From Bryopsis sp. KO-2023 (taxonomy: Eukaryota; Chlorophyta; Ulvophyceae; Bryopsidales; Bryopsidaceae): a stretch of DNA of 64,000 nt. The stretch is from positions 2,356,001-2,420,000 of the forward strand of contig BSYQ01000010.1 of assembly GCA_030272585.1 (NCBI GenBank), in the 5' to 3' direction. Position 1 is the stretch's first letter. Every line of letters begins with the position of its first letter. The translations under genes and the position numbers were made by a program. Below are positions 19,722 to 31,300 of this stretch, in pieces. The notes under the pieces were generated by a model that saw only the letters and a list, made by a program, of their open reading frames with translations, was not told the DNA's origin and searched no databases.

Positions 19722-20453
19722 ATGGGGGAAAAGGCGACGGAACCCTTGAAGCGTCAAGCCACGTCTGGTGTGGTTCTTTTTGGAATGTCGCCAGGTAACG
19801 GTCACTACACCAGAAAGAATATAACCGCAAGGTTGCAGTATCTACTTTCGACGCTTCCCGATGGGTGGACCGTGCACCCATGTGTTCCACAGGGACCGTC
19901 GGTTTGGACATATCTAGCACTTGGCTACACGGAGATCCACGCCAGACGCACTGCGCGCAAGAAATGGAGGGAACTATCTAAATACGCTCGCGACGCAGCT
20001 ACTGACAACCCACGCTACAAGGACTACAAGTGGGACGACCTGACAGGAGGATCCGCGAATGCCTCCTACGCTGCAGCCGTGGAACGAATGGAAAAAGCTT
20101 ACGAAACGAACGACGCCTTCCGGCGTGACATCCAGACGACCACGCTGGGCGTGTTGGAAAAGTTCGGCAAAGCGACTGAGGAGTGTGTGGCTGTGGCTTC
20201 CCGCTACTTGCTCGAAGAATTTGCTGGCCTGACACTCGTTCGAGAAGTGCTTGGTGCGCACGAGGTGGTGTTGGTTTACCACAAACGGTTTGTTCCTCTG
20301 GAGCGGTTTCTCGAGGGTGCGCCGTATGGGCTGCCTCCAGTGGCGAATTTCTCATATGCTGTTGTAAACGCACCAGCAGACCGCTCGACAGAGTTGAACG
20401 ATGACGAGCCGGGCGGCTTCTTCGTGTGCAATCATGATTTGATTAAACGATGA
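19722..20453 (+). CDS. Cyclodipeptide synthase (CDPS), NYH type, intronless
   Basis: The protein is 243 aa, the usual size for the family. CDPSs take two aminoacyl-tRNAs and join their amino acids into a cyclodipeptide (diketopiperazine), using a class-Ic tRNA-synthetase-like Rossmann fold and a serine nucleophile. The signature GMSPGN places the catalytic Ser at 23. Tyr162 and Glu166 sit four residues apart in YLLEE, and Tyr186 lies 20 residues after the Glu. These spacings equal those of the bacterial model enzyme AlbC (Ser37, Tyr178, Glu182, Tyr202). Asn26, Tyr186 and His187 fit the NYH subfamily. Basic residues follow in an RRTARKKWR helix (about 75-83), where tRNA is bound in known members. 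No intron is seen, unlike the neighbours, and eukaryotic CDPSs are rare, so transfer from bacteria is a reasonable inference. The two amino acids used cannot be told from the sequence. Confidence 0.9.
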   Translation: MGEKATEPLKRQATSGVVLFGMSPGNGHYTRKNITARLQYLLSTLPDGWTVHPCVPQGPSVWTYLALGYTEIHARRTARKKWRELSKYARDAATDNPRYKDYKWDDLTGGSANASYAAAVERMEKAYETNDAFRRDIQTTTLGVLEKFGKATEECVAVASRYLLEEFAGLTLVREVLGAHEVVLVYHKRFVPLERFLEGAPYGLPPVANFSYAVVNAPADRSTELNDDEPGGFFVCNHDLIKR

Positions 20454-22495
20454 ATATTTATAGATGGACGTGGAGTTTTAATGGTATATTTATTGAATTT
20501 ATTTTTTTTACACTTTTTTTTTTCTTGCCCGTCAATGGGCCATGCAACAGGACTTTGTTTTTGTGTTACATTTTCGATGTGGCGGACATACTGATCAGAG
20601 TCAATATGTGCAAGAGGGACAGGCCAAACGGGGTAGCGTTGGGGGAATGTCAATTGGGTCAGGCTGAAGGGAGTTGGCAGTTTTTGGACTTGTTGGATTG
20701 TTTTGTGTGCATTCGATCGAATAAATTCGCGAATGGGCATTGTTACATTTCAGAGAAACCAGTTTCTCAACAAGCTTGTAACCAAAAAGAAAAATATTCT
20801 TTTTTCAGGAGAGGCGATAAAGGAGTAATGCTGGCTCGTGCCTGTCTTTTTGTTCAATCTTTGTATTGATCAGAGCTACCTTATGAGCTGCCTGCGGCAC
20901 TACCCTCACGAACCCTCTCACTCCAACTTTCAAAGTCGAAGTTCGACACTCGCTTCCCCACACAAATCGAAAATACCCATCTCGTCCCCTTTCATAGAAC
21001 ATTTTAACAACGAGAAGGGTTTGGTGGCTGAACGAACAAATCTGAAAAAAGAAAACTCTTGTTAGAACTTAAGGTACTGAAGTCTCTACAAGAGTTACTC
21101 TTTTTCAGATTCGTTTGCAATTTTTTGGACGGCAAAAGGGTCAAAATCTGTTTTTATAAGACAATTTTTAGGGCCACAAAAGGGGCTAAAGCCTCAACAA
21201 ACAAATCACCCCCTATTCTGAGGAAAGATGCCACCTCCCTATTTTATGTTGCTCGAATGTAAAAAGAACGAATAAGTCCATATGACAAGGACTTGGAGGA
21301 GGGAAAAAAAGTGTCGATCAAAAAGTACACAGAGAACGAGAACGTAGAATTTGTTGTGGGTTCTAAAATGGAAAGATAATTTCACTCATCAAGGGATGTA
21401 AATTGGCGTGGATTGAGCTCTTCCTCACAGCACAATTCCCAACAAAAAAGCATTTTTGTACTTTTCAATTGACTGTTTTTTGTTTTTGTTTTTCCTGCAA
21501 TATTGGGGATGATGGCTTGGTTGCTTCTTTTGTGTTTTTGTTGAGTTCTTTTTATTGGGTAGCTCTGACAAGTGATCAAAGGACGGAGAGGGTGACATTA
21601 GAAACATGCTGCAGATATCATCCTGTCCCCCCCCCCCCTCTTTTTGTACCTGTTTCAGCATCATGGAGGGTTAACGATTGCACACTGTTGGTAACCAAGC
21701 ATCTTTTGCTTGATTATTCACAAGATGGCAATGTCCAGGACAGACTCGGATCAATGGGCAGATCGACCCGAAAGGTCCCACCGTATTGTAAGATATCCCG
21801 AAAAATGAACCTCCTTACAGTATATATTTCTCTCCACCCCTCTCCCATAGTTTTTTCGATAGACTTTATTTCAGCGAAGTTTGCTCTAATTTCGGAAGGA
21901 CTCGCCTCTGGTGGATACGCAGGATGAACTCCCGAGCTGACGGCAGCCTGGGAGTCGGCGGAAGACGCAAAAGATTGGTTAGCAGCGGACCAGTACAGTC
22001 CCGACACTAAGATCGAAACAAGTGTCGACAACAGTCACCACATAGCTTGCCAGAAACTGATTCTCCCAGTTCTCTCCGCAGTCCGCACCCACCAAAAGCA
22101 AGCGTAGTGCAAGGCGATACATCGTCTCAGAGCGTCCCCTTTGACTGAACCAACATAAATATCGAACAGCTTGCAAGACTCTAAGAGTGTGCAAGGAAAG
22201 TAGTTCTGCTCTTGGGTTCCCAAAAGTCAGTCGGTCTGGTCGTCGTCCTTCTCTGGGAGAGGCATGCAGCACGCTGTCGACGGCCAGATTCGGATTCTGG
22301 AGGGGGGAAGTCTTGTTCGTGAGGGTGGGGAGGGGTCAGGCGAGTCTACAAGGGTGAACAGCCAGCCAACACGTCCGTCAAATCTTGCTTGTTCGTTTGT
22401 TGCGCTCTCAAGCGCAAATTGGCTTCCAGCAACTCACTGATACATTTCAACCTTTCAGATATTTGTGTGTGGAGTTTCTTTGAGATAAATGGGCT
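20454..22495. other. Intergenic region with possible coding relics
   Basis: No intact gene is supported. Near 21170 is a short GGGCCACAAAAGGGG fragment like the repeats at 18-19 kb. At about 21925-22108 on the plus strand there is a 60-codon open stretch ending in TAG that reads like ordinary soluble protein but matches no family I know. Confidence 0.4.
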
Positions 22496-23376
22496 GTGTG
22501 GAGGTTTTCGAATGGTTTTCACATTGTGACGCAGGTCAGAGTCGTTTCGGGCAAAAACGAACCAGTCAGTATCATGTTTTTTTCAGCGATACCAACAACG
22601 GAAGAACAGATTGCGTTGTTGACGGCCCAGATTGAAGAGTTACGAAAGGCCGCGGCGAACGGGATCCCCAAGTCGGATTCGGAGTTGTTAGGAGACCTAT
22701 TGACCAAGTTGCAAGGGAATACACATATCCCAACAGATCTCGCGGCCACGCTCTGTGACAAGTCGGGACGCCCCCTCCCTCACGCACCGTCTAACCCAGT
22801 TGAGAGACCTGCTCACGCGGCTTTTGGACGATTCTTTGACGTCCAGGATACTGTGGGTGGACAGCGGATTGCTGCAACGTTGGGAGAGCAGTCGGGTTAT
22901 TTTCGAGAATACGCAACTTAGGCACCAGTCGTTTGGCACTTCTTTTGAAATTGATGTTTGTTTGTTTCTGTTTGTCACTTCTTGATATTTGCAATTGACC
23001 AAGTTTGTCAATCACCCCGACCAACCAGAGGCGGTTAAGAAGGCGCTCACACCGTTCATGCTGGCCATTGCTCCCATAATTCATTTGGTCGCGTCGTCTA
23101 ACAAGGTCCACCCGCTCAGAACTTTTTTTCGTTGAACAAAAATTCCAAACCAAACCAAACGAAACGAAACTGGCATTGTAAGTTCGATTGCATTGTAGAC
23201 TGTGGGAGGATGTAGCGGTTGCGTTGAACCATGCACACAGCCTGTTTTATAAAGGGGCTGTCAAAAAGGGAATACAAATTCAAAGGACGGATTCAGCGTT
23301 TTCACAAAGAACAACCCTGGGCCAAAACGTTTGCCCCTTTGCCCAACCAGTAGATGGAGCAAAGCTTGCACATTGA
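22496..23376 (+). pseudogene. Unrecognised decayed or fragmentary coding region
   Basis: Several plus-strand segments read like normal protein but in different frames. One at about 22584-22760 is amphipathic (TTEEQIALLTAQIEELRK). One at about 22755-22940 is rich in Leu and Arg. One at about 22996-23125 reads through HPDQPEAVKKALTPFM. One at about 23200-23376 ends in TGA after CPFAQPVDGAKLAH. No clean splice sites join them all. They could be exons of a real small gene or the remains of a transposable-element gag-like gene. No function is assigned. Confidence 0.3.
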
Positions 23377-23515
23377 TTTGCTGGGGTTAGCTAATCCTGC
23401 CCACCTGTCACGTAAATGGAAGTGCCAGAATATTTCAAGGGGCCACGGAAGCCCTCGACACCAAGGAGAAAAAAACAAAACCAAGTGCTGCTTTACAGAA
23501 ACGACAACTTGAACG

Positions 23516-24217
23516 ATGAAGGTGTGCATCGTCGGGATCTCGGGGAAACTCGGTCAGTATATGGTGAAGCACTGCTTGGAGAAAGGCTACGAAGTGGTGG
23601 GGGTATGTCGTGAGAAAAGCGTCAGCAAGCTGGACCAGTGGAAAGACAGCATCACCGTGTTTCCGGGACCGACCAACGACCGCGAGGTTATCAAGAAAGC
23701 GGTGGAGGGTTGCGATGCGGTGCTGGTTGTGCTGGCTCCGTGGGGTGTCGTCGACTACTCTTCCGGAACTGCCCAGGCGGTGATGGACTTTTCGCGTCCG
23801 GGGGCGAGGTTGATATTTTCTTGCGGATGGCATATCACTCGCGACGGGAAGGACAAGTATTCGAAAGGCTTCCTGTTTCTCGTGAGTGCCGTCGGCTGGC
23901 TGGCGCGGACATTGAGGTTCGTGGACCTCAAGGATCAGGTGAAGGCATGCCAGCTGATTTTCGACAGCGACACGCGCTGGACCGTCGTGCGGGGAAGCGA
24001 CCTGGAAGAAGGGGAGAGTCAAGGACTGCCGGTGTGGAGCGAACACGTGCAGGACCCCGTTCTGAAAAGCAACTTGACGCGTCGCACGGATTTCGCGCTC
24101 TTCATGGTGGAGGCGATCGAGAACGACGCACTGGTGCGTCAAGCGCCCGCGATTTGTGGATGTCAGACGCCTTCTGCGCTGGCGCACGCTGGGGAAGCTC
24201 CTGAGGGAACCAGTTGA
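23516..24217 (+). CDS. NAD(P)-binding NmrA/atypical-SDR family protein, intronless
   Basis: The protein is 233 aa. It opens with a beta strand and the dinucleotide-binding motif G7-I-S-G10-K-L-G13 (GxxGxxG), followed by a VVGVCR segment at the second strand. Later blocks (EGCDAVLVVLAP near residue 70, and RWTVVRGSDL near 160) match the NmrA-like/atypical short-chain dehydrogenase layout. It lacks the classical YxxxK catalytic pair in the usual place, as many NmrA-like proteins do, so it may be a reductase, a lyase or a redox sensor. There is no signal peptide. The single-exon structure differs from most neighbours and is shared with the CDPS about 3 kb upstream on the same strand. A role in modifying the CDPS product is possible but only inferred from proximity. 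Confidence 0.8.
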   Translation: MKVCIVGISGKLGQYMVKHCLEKGYEVVGVCREKSVSKLDQWKDSITVFPGPTNDREVIKKAVEGCDAVLVVLAPWGVVDYSSGTAQAVMDFSRPGARLIFSCGWHITRDGKDKYSKGFLFLVSAVGWLARTLRFVDLKDQVKACQLIFDSDTRWTVVRGSDLEEGESQGLPVWSEHVQDPVLKSNLTRRTDFALFMVEAIENDALVRQAPAICGCQTPSALAHAGEAPEGTS

Positions 24218-24990
24218 ATTTGGGTGTTGTTTTTTTTCACATCTCTGGGACGACCAGCGAATCCAAAGGACCTCGAAGCGGTTCGCGACGTTTTCTTGAA
24301 ACCTCTGGGATTCGGATGGTGGAGGGGGGCCTTCTCTGCATTCTCGATGTCTCTGGAGTCGAGGGTCTTCTAAGCGAAACACCACAGGAGAAAAAGAACA
24401 AACCGTCCTGTGATCCCAGCCACTGCATTTTTCTTGTCCTAATCAAGCTGACTTTTTTCTTCTTGAGACAGAAGCATGAGAGAATTCTGTTGATCTAGCT
24501 CATGGGGGTCGTTTTTGGAAGAATTGGGAGGGGAATGGTTTATTTTTTGGGAAGAATTAGCCGAACTGGACTGTGTGATCCTCATGTAGCCTCAAGACAA
24601 TTTCGGGGGTGGGTTCTGAGACATTGGGAAATTTCGTTGTAAAATACTGCTCTTGTCAATTTGATCCACAGGGTCAGATTTCTCAGGTGTGGTGAACGAT
24701 AATAAACCCAATGCTCCAAAATAACGCCTCGGATACCTTTCATTGGAATTTCCTCAGGGAATAATTCATGGAACTGGCCATGAGTGTTTTGCTCAGACAA
24801 GCAGAACATTGAAACGTAGAAACGATCACTCCTTCTTACCTTGATAATTTCCAACTGCCGTCGATTCCCTCCCCCCCCCCCCAAAAAAAACAGCCTATCT
24901 ATTGAGAAAGAATAAATTGTCTCATCATCAAAGAGAGAAAAAGCCAAGAAAAGAAAAAAAGAAAGATCGGCACCATCGAACCAGAGACCC
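24218..24990. other. Convergent 3' region between NmrA-type gene and DNAJC3
   Basis: No gene is seen. The stretch holds the 3' ends of two converging genes. A C-run joined to an A-run (about C14 then A8) lies at about 24869-24890. Confidence 0.5.
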
Positions 24991-27679
24991 TTAGTGGAAA
25001 TGGAAAGTGAAAGTTTGTCCATTTCCTCCTTGTCTGAAGAAGTCGCCTCCACCTCCAAAACCGCTTTCTTCCAAATCTTCCCCAGAATCATACCTTTGTC
25101 GTTTGTTTTCGTCAGAAAGGACCTGAATTTTTGAAGAGAAAAAGACAAAAATTGGTGAGTAATGGTTTGACATTGTAAAATAATTAAATCCAATAATTCT
25201 TTGAAAAAATAATCTTAGAATCACAAAAAATTAACAAAACATAAAACAGAAACTATATTCTCGACTTGCTACAAGTTTTCCCCCCTCATCGCAACCCCAT
25301 CCCTGTCAGGTTTTTTTTTTCCCTTAATTTCCTCACTTCGTATGCTTCTGCTACTTCCCGGAACTTCTCCTCCGCTTCCTTTTTGTCCCCTGTCGCTCTG
25401 TCCGGATGGTGTTTCTTTGCGGCAGACCGATACGCTTTCTTGATGTCCGGCAAACTCGCCATTCGATCCACCTCCAGAATCTTGTAGTAATTCTTCCGTT
25501 TGCTCATTTTCAGCCTCTTTTCCGTCTCCATTTTCAATTTCAAAAATTTGTTACGGTTCGTTTCTTTGTGGCGCTCCAGCGCTTCCGTCGCCTTATAAAA
25601 CAAACACAGACCTTTTTCAACCATTCCTTCTTTTTTTTTCTTGAAAATTTCGAAAAAATTTCGGAGGTCACTGAGAAAAAACACAACAGACGAGGATTCT
25701 GCCCACCTCCGTAACAGCTCGTTCGTACTCCTCGTTTTCCATCAACGATCGAATTCTGAGGTCCGCCGCCCCCACATGGTCAGACTCTCTCTCCAAAACC
25801 TCCCCACACGTAACCATCGATTCTTCGTACTTGTGTTGGTTGTACAGCGCCTGGCAGCGCCCCCACCTCATTTCATGGACGAATTCCGACAAATCAGGGT
25901 TCATCCCCATGGCTTCCGCAAACAGCGCATCAGCACCCGCCCAATCTCTGGACTGCAGGGCACCTTCGGCTGCCCTTTGCTTTCTTTGCAGAGATTTGAC
26001 AGCTCCAAAACCATCTTTCGCAGGCTTGTAGTCCGCATCATGCCTGGAATTTACCCCCCCTCAAAAAAACAATTCTGAGTTGAATTCTCCAGCACCGATA
26101 CTGTGCGCAGACAAAAAAACGAGAGGAGAGTTTTTTTCTCAACCCCCAACTTTTCCCCTCGTTCGATTTTCATGGTTCCTAAAAATCTCTAACAAAAAAA
26201 ATGACAAAAAACACAGAAAATGACCCAAAAAAAAATGGCTCACCTCAGGGCTTCTCCAAAGTGTCTTTTCGCCATGTCGAAATCGTTCAGGTGCATGTGG
26301 GCTGTTCCTCGAATCACCAGAGCATCCAGGTTGGAATTGTCAGACTTCAGCAATCTGCCGGTCTGAGCAATGGCTCGCTCGAAGTCGCCCTCTTTCATGG
26401 ACATGGTTGCTTCGAGGAGACGTGCAGGCAAGCAGTCACGAGCCAAGTCAAACAGTCGATTCAATGCTGTTCTGAGGATGCACACAAGAAAGAAAAAAAA
26501 AAAACGAAAAACATTCAACTCGCTGTGAGAATTTCATTCTTTTTCTCACTCTTTTGCTCACTCTTTTTCTCACACTTTCATAGAACATAACGCATCGGGA
26601 CGAAACTTCACACAGACTTCACCTTCCTCCCTCGTTCGTTTCAATACATTACATATAATACATTAAATATTAAATCTATTGAATTTTGTATGTATATTTA
26701 TATCTATAATGAAGCATAACCCCGACCAGCCAGTCATCTTCTAAAGGTTCTGAAAAGGGCATTCCATCAAACCTACCTTGCCCCTTCATAATCGCCCTTT
26801 TCGAAGAGGTCCTGCGCCTCCTTGAGCGTACCCCTGGCCTCCGAGACTTTCTCAACTTCTTTCGTCGCCACTTTGTGTCCAGCTTTCAGCGACAGCACTC
26901 GCTGAAAATCAGCCTCAGCTTTCAGAAATCGACATATTTCCAAATACGCCTTGCCACGTTGAGTGAAACCCTGTCAGAAAACGACAGAAAAAAAAGGATT
27001 TAATGAATGTCGAATGTTACGGGGCAAAAAAAAACTGAAGAAAAGGGGAAAGGGGGGGGGGGTTGAATATATATCCACTAACCTGTAGATAATTTGGGTC
27101 GATTTCGATTGCTGTATCAAGATCTCGAATTGCACTTCCATGTTGCCTCATCCCAATGTATGCAGCTGCCCTCTTGTTATAAATCATCGGCGCGCGTGGA
27201 TCTAATTCGAGGGCTGTGGAATAATGCCCGACCGCAGATGTGTATTCAGCCCGAGAAACGCAAGCATCTCCTTCCTGGAAAAAAAAAAAATTGGACAGTT
27301 TGAAGCAGATCCGTTGGCCAAACGTTCTCCATTGTACCAATACTCCATTTTGTCAAAATTAAAATACCCCAAGTTTCAAGATGCCCTTTTGCTTTTCTTC
27401 TTTGGACCGAAGAACCTCTGTGTTTATAATGTGGAAAAAGTAGCAGGGTTTGGTGGATTTCAAAGGGAATGAATTCTCTGTTTGTTTTTTTTGTTTGGTT
27501 TCTTTTTCATTTATTGGAAGGTGCAAACGAATTTTACCTAATCATACCTTGAGCTCCTGCTGGATGTCGGTGCCACTGGTGGGGTAGAAAAGAATTGACT
27601 GAAACAAAGCTGCCAGAAGGAACACGCTGCCTGAAGAAGGGCCGAAACTGGAAGCCGCTGATTGGACTCCAAGACCCAT
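24991..27679 (-). CDS. DNAJC3: DNAJC3/P58IPK-like ER co-chaperone (TPR + J domain), seven exons
   Basis: The exons are 27679-27548, 27274-27083, 26970-26777, 26471-26244, 26043-25707, 25591-25337 and 25122-24991. Every junction is GT-AG and the phases agree, giving 489 aa (vertebrate DNAJC3 is about 504). The N-terminus carries a hydrophobic signal segment (about residues 19-33), so the protein should enter the ER lumen. Consecutive TPR helices fill residues 45-360. The J domain starts at about residue 394 with KNYYKILEV and contains the HPD triad at 423-425. The tail is Gly-rich and ends FTFHFH, like the family's Gly/Phe C-terminus. No KDEL-type retention signal is present, as in other members. 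Family members bind misfolded lumenal proteins through the TPRs and pass them to BiP, stimulating its ATPase through the J domain. Confidence 0.92.
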
Positions 27680-28389
27680 CGCTAGACACCAATCTTTGCA
27701 AGAAAAAAACAAAGCAAACAAGAAACTAAGTGGGAAATAAGGTCTTTCCCCCCAGCAGAATCCTGCACAAGAGGCTCAACGACTGTAGCACAGCCGATTC
27801 TCGAAAAAGCACTGGTTCAGATTACACCGTTATTTCCTTGATATTAACCTATCCTCCCTGTCGAGATCCCTTTCGAGACTGCTCGACAAAACGACACTGC
27901 AAATTCCAACCACCCCTCCTTACTTCAAACTCTTATGATAGACCGTGAAAAGCCTCCCGAAGATACTGCCAAAAAGTCCTTTTCGCCCTTCTTTTGCGCT
28001 GAAAGTTTGGCCGAGCACCAAGGTCGAGAACTGGGGTGCGTGTGTGTCACCACGAAGTAATGGGAAGTGGGCCAACACCATTCCTTGGCGGAATTCCGCC
28101 ATCTCCGTACAGATGGATTTCTGGCATCTCGTCCCCAAAACATCCCCCCACTCACCATCCCTCGAAGTCGTCAAGATGAATGGCAGTCCCACAAAATCCA
28201 AGGGGAGAACTCCCAGGCCTGAGATGAAGTCGATTAGGCCTAGGAAAGGTTCGGGTCCATTCCTCTGTGTTGCATCCAGGCCATCGTGCGCATGAAAATT
28301 TCAGTCGCTCACTCAGCGTTGGCCAGAACCACCACTTCTCTCGCTGGTCCCATTTTTAATGTACCGATGATCGATTTTGTGGGTTTCAG
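27680..28389. other. Divergent region between DNAJC3 and the CEP131-like gene
   Basis: The promoters of both genes should lie here. One or more 5' exons of the CEP131-like gene are probably included: an ATG at 27935 opens a polar stretch (MIDREKPPEDTAKKSF) that reaches a possible GT donor near 28021, but it could not be joined with confidence to the next exon. Confidence 0.4.
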
Positions 28390-31300
28390 TAGTGACGAAA
28401 GCAAAAAGGGCGGCCAAAACAGTGTCCGGTGTTCATGGCCGCGACAAAAAAGCAACAAAGGCGTCTGGCGAGACTTCTTTGCATTCGGAACCCAGTGCTG
28501 TGCCTTCTGCCGCGAAAGAGACTGCTGATGAGAACACTTTGCGGGTTTGTTCAAACGTTCAGGACGCCAGACCCCTCGACACCCACTCCGCAGATGAGAA
28601 CGCCGACGAAAGAGCTAGATCGTAAGCTCGATCAAAAGCCGTCGCTTTTCCCGCAGGGGCCAGGTACATGAAATTGAAGCATGTGTGCTGCCGAGCAGGT
28701 CCATTGAGTCGCTCCAGGAAATAGAATTCAGAGCGCTTCTGGAAGAGGCCTCAGCCAGGGTCATCCAGATGTATTGGAGGCGCCACAGAAGCCATAAAAA
28801 AATGGTATGATATGCTGAGGTCTGAAACGGGATGAGCATTGTGGTTGAGAGGAACAAGGTCCAGGAAAATACTGAACAAAGAAGTTGAACTTCCAACGCG
28901 ATGTTTTTGAAGGAATCCGAGACTCTCAGCGACAAGCGTCGTGCCTCGACAAAAGGGACACTCCAGAGCAGCCAGGAGCCCAACCTTGTGAGCAACCAAA
29001 CCGCTTCTGGCGAAGACCTGGCAGCTGAAAAGAGCGAACACATAGCGATTGCAGAGGGAAAAGCCCTGAAGGTTTTGGAAACAGTCCGTGCAAGTGTTGG
29101 ACCTTTTCCTGACGAAGTATCAACACGAGATCGATATGAAGATGTGGAAAACGTCGAACCGACGTCGTCTGATGGTGATTGCGGGTCTGCACGCGACCCC
29201 AGGCCAAGGTCTTGCGGCTTCCTGTTCGAGTCCGATTTTATGTGCCGTGAAAGGAATGGGGAATCAATTCCATCTGAAAGCTGCAGAAACGAGAAGAGAT
29301 CTCTTCGCGTGGAAGCTAGTCTCTGCACCCATTCGCAGAAACAATGTTGGAGGGATGGCGGCACTCATGATCTATCTACTGGGGAGCCAACAGCGATCGA
29401 ACGAAGGGTGCCCGTTGATGAAAATACGCCATGCATTGGAGTTCAGAAGCGCTCGGGGAAGTCGAGGGATCAGTTCCGTGCGAGCGAGAAGGTGGAGAGC
29501 ATAATGAATCTGCTCAAGAGGGCGGAGAGACAGGTGGGCAGCTCTTCTTGTGAACTCTCTAGTCGGCTCCGACTGTTGAGAAGTGTGGTTTGATTCTTGC
29601 TGCTTCCCTACGCTGCAGGAAATACCCAGTGATGCGTGTTCGTATCGGGCTGCTTTCGTTTCAGACACATCTGGGAGCTCTTCTTCAAACCACGCAGACG
29701 ACACTGTATCCACGAGCGGGTCTGTGGGTGGATTCAGCGCCAAGTCTTCTGGAGTGAAGTCAACTCAGCTCGCAGAATCCATTTATGATGGTTTCAAGAG
29801 TAAGGTTCAGTCGCTCAGGAAAGAGTTGGAGGGAAGAGACGCCAGAATCGTCAGACTGACTCAGGTTCGACATTCTTACACCAACGTGATGCTCGCACTC
29901 CTGGACGCCCCTTTTGCCATATCCAGCCATAGATGAACGTGTCAATGAAAGTCACCTTGCCTCTTCAGGATTTGGAAAATGCTCAGGCTCAACACAGGAA
30001 TCGATTGGAAGAGTTGAAACAAAGTCAAGCCAAATCTCTTGAGCAGCAGAAAGTGATGCAGGAGGCAGATTTGAGGCAAAGACTTGAGTTCATAGATGCG
30101 TTGCTCGTGGATAAAGACAAACTATCTCTGGAATGTGAAAAGCTCTCAGCAGAAGTCAAGGTACAGGATAAATTGTAACTGAGGGTAAGAAGAAGTGCTG
30201 AAAGGGTTCTTTTTGATTGAAAACTGGTATGTGTCTGCTTCGAAATTATGAACAGGAACAACAAAACCAGCATGAAAAAGAGGTCGAAGCCCTCAAGCAT
30301 AGGTGGTCTGACGAACTCAAACGCCAGAGGGAGACATGGCAGGCGTCAGAGAAAAGCAAACGAGATCAATGGCAAGCTCAGAAGAAAAAGGAAATTGCGG
30401 AAATGACCGCAAAGGTCCGTCTTGAAGAATCGAGATTGTGCTCCTCTGGCGCCTCCTTTTCACTGTCTCTGACCGATTGCGTTTCTTGTTGTCCAGGCAA
30501 TGGAGCCTAAATTTGTCCAGATGGCTGAGAACTACACGTCAGAAGTGAACAGGTTGAAAGACAAGATTTCAACGCAGGAACGTCTGTTAGAGGAGCACGA
30601 GAGGCACTCGATGCAGCTGCGAGACCGACTGATGAAGGTAGGTGAAAAGTGAAGAGAAAACGCGCAGGAGCAGTATTCCGGACTCGCTACTGTTTTGTTG
30701 AACTTCCAACTCTTTTGCTTGAAAAAAAAGGAAAGAGAGGATGCAGTCGAGAAAGAAAGAGTTACGGCTCACGCTCGCCTCATGCAAGAGAAAGAGAAAC
30801 ACAAAATGGAGATTGAGAGCGTGATGGATAAGGCGGGAACCGACGTGGAGAGAGAAAAGAGGTCAGCCGCCACGAGGATCGAGGAGTTACAGAAACGGCA
30901 CCAAGAAGAGCTGACCAACGAAATCCGTCGGTGGGAGGAGGAAGCGAGGAAAGGAAAGATTGAAGTCGAAAGGTAAGCCAAGCCAGGAAAGCGCTCTTAA
31001 TTCAACCACCACCATAGTTGAAGCGAGTTTTTGTGAGGGTAGCTGTGCTGTGGTAGAGAGAAAGCTGCTGTTGAGCAGAATCACTCCAAAGCACTGTCGA
31101 GGGTCCGCGAAGAGTGTGGAGCCGAGAGAGAAGGTTGGAAGGAAGCTATCCGAGAGCGTGCCGAGAGGCAAATGCGTTCTGAGTTGGAGAAGCGCAAGAA
31201 ATTGTTGGAGCAAGAAAGAGATGAAGAGATCCAGGCATGACCAGTGACTGAGCTCTACCTTGGAAATATACTTAGTATATGCGATACTGTTATGGGAAAT

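Noticed and set aside
19259..19798. 179-aa plus-strand ORF overlapping the CDPS start in another frame
   Set aside because: It resembles nothing, overlaps the strongly supported CDPS and is explained by the local high GC content.
23435..24385. 316-aa minus-strand ORF opposite the NmrA-type gene
   Set aside because: The plus strand has a clear dinucleotide-binding motif; the minus ORF is a His/Arg-rich shadow of it.
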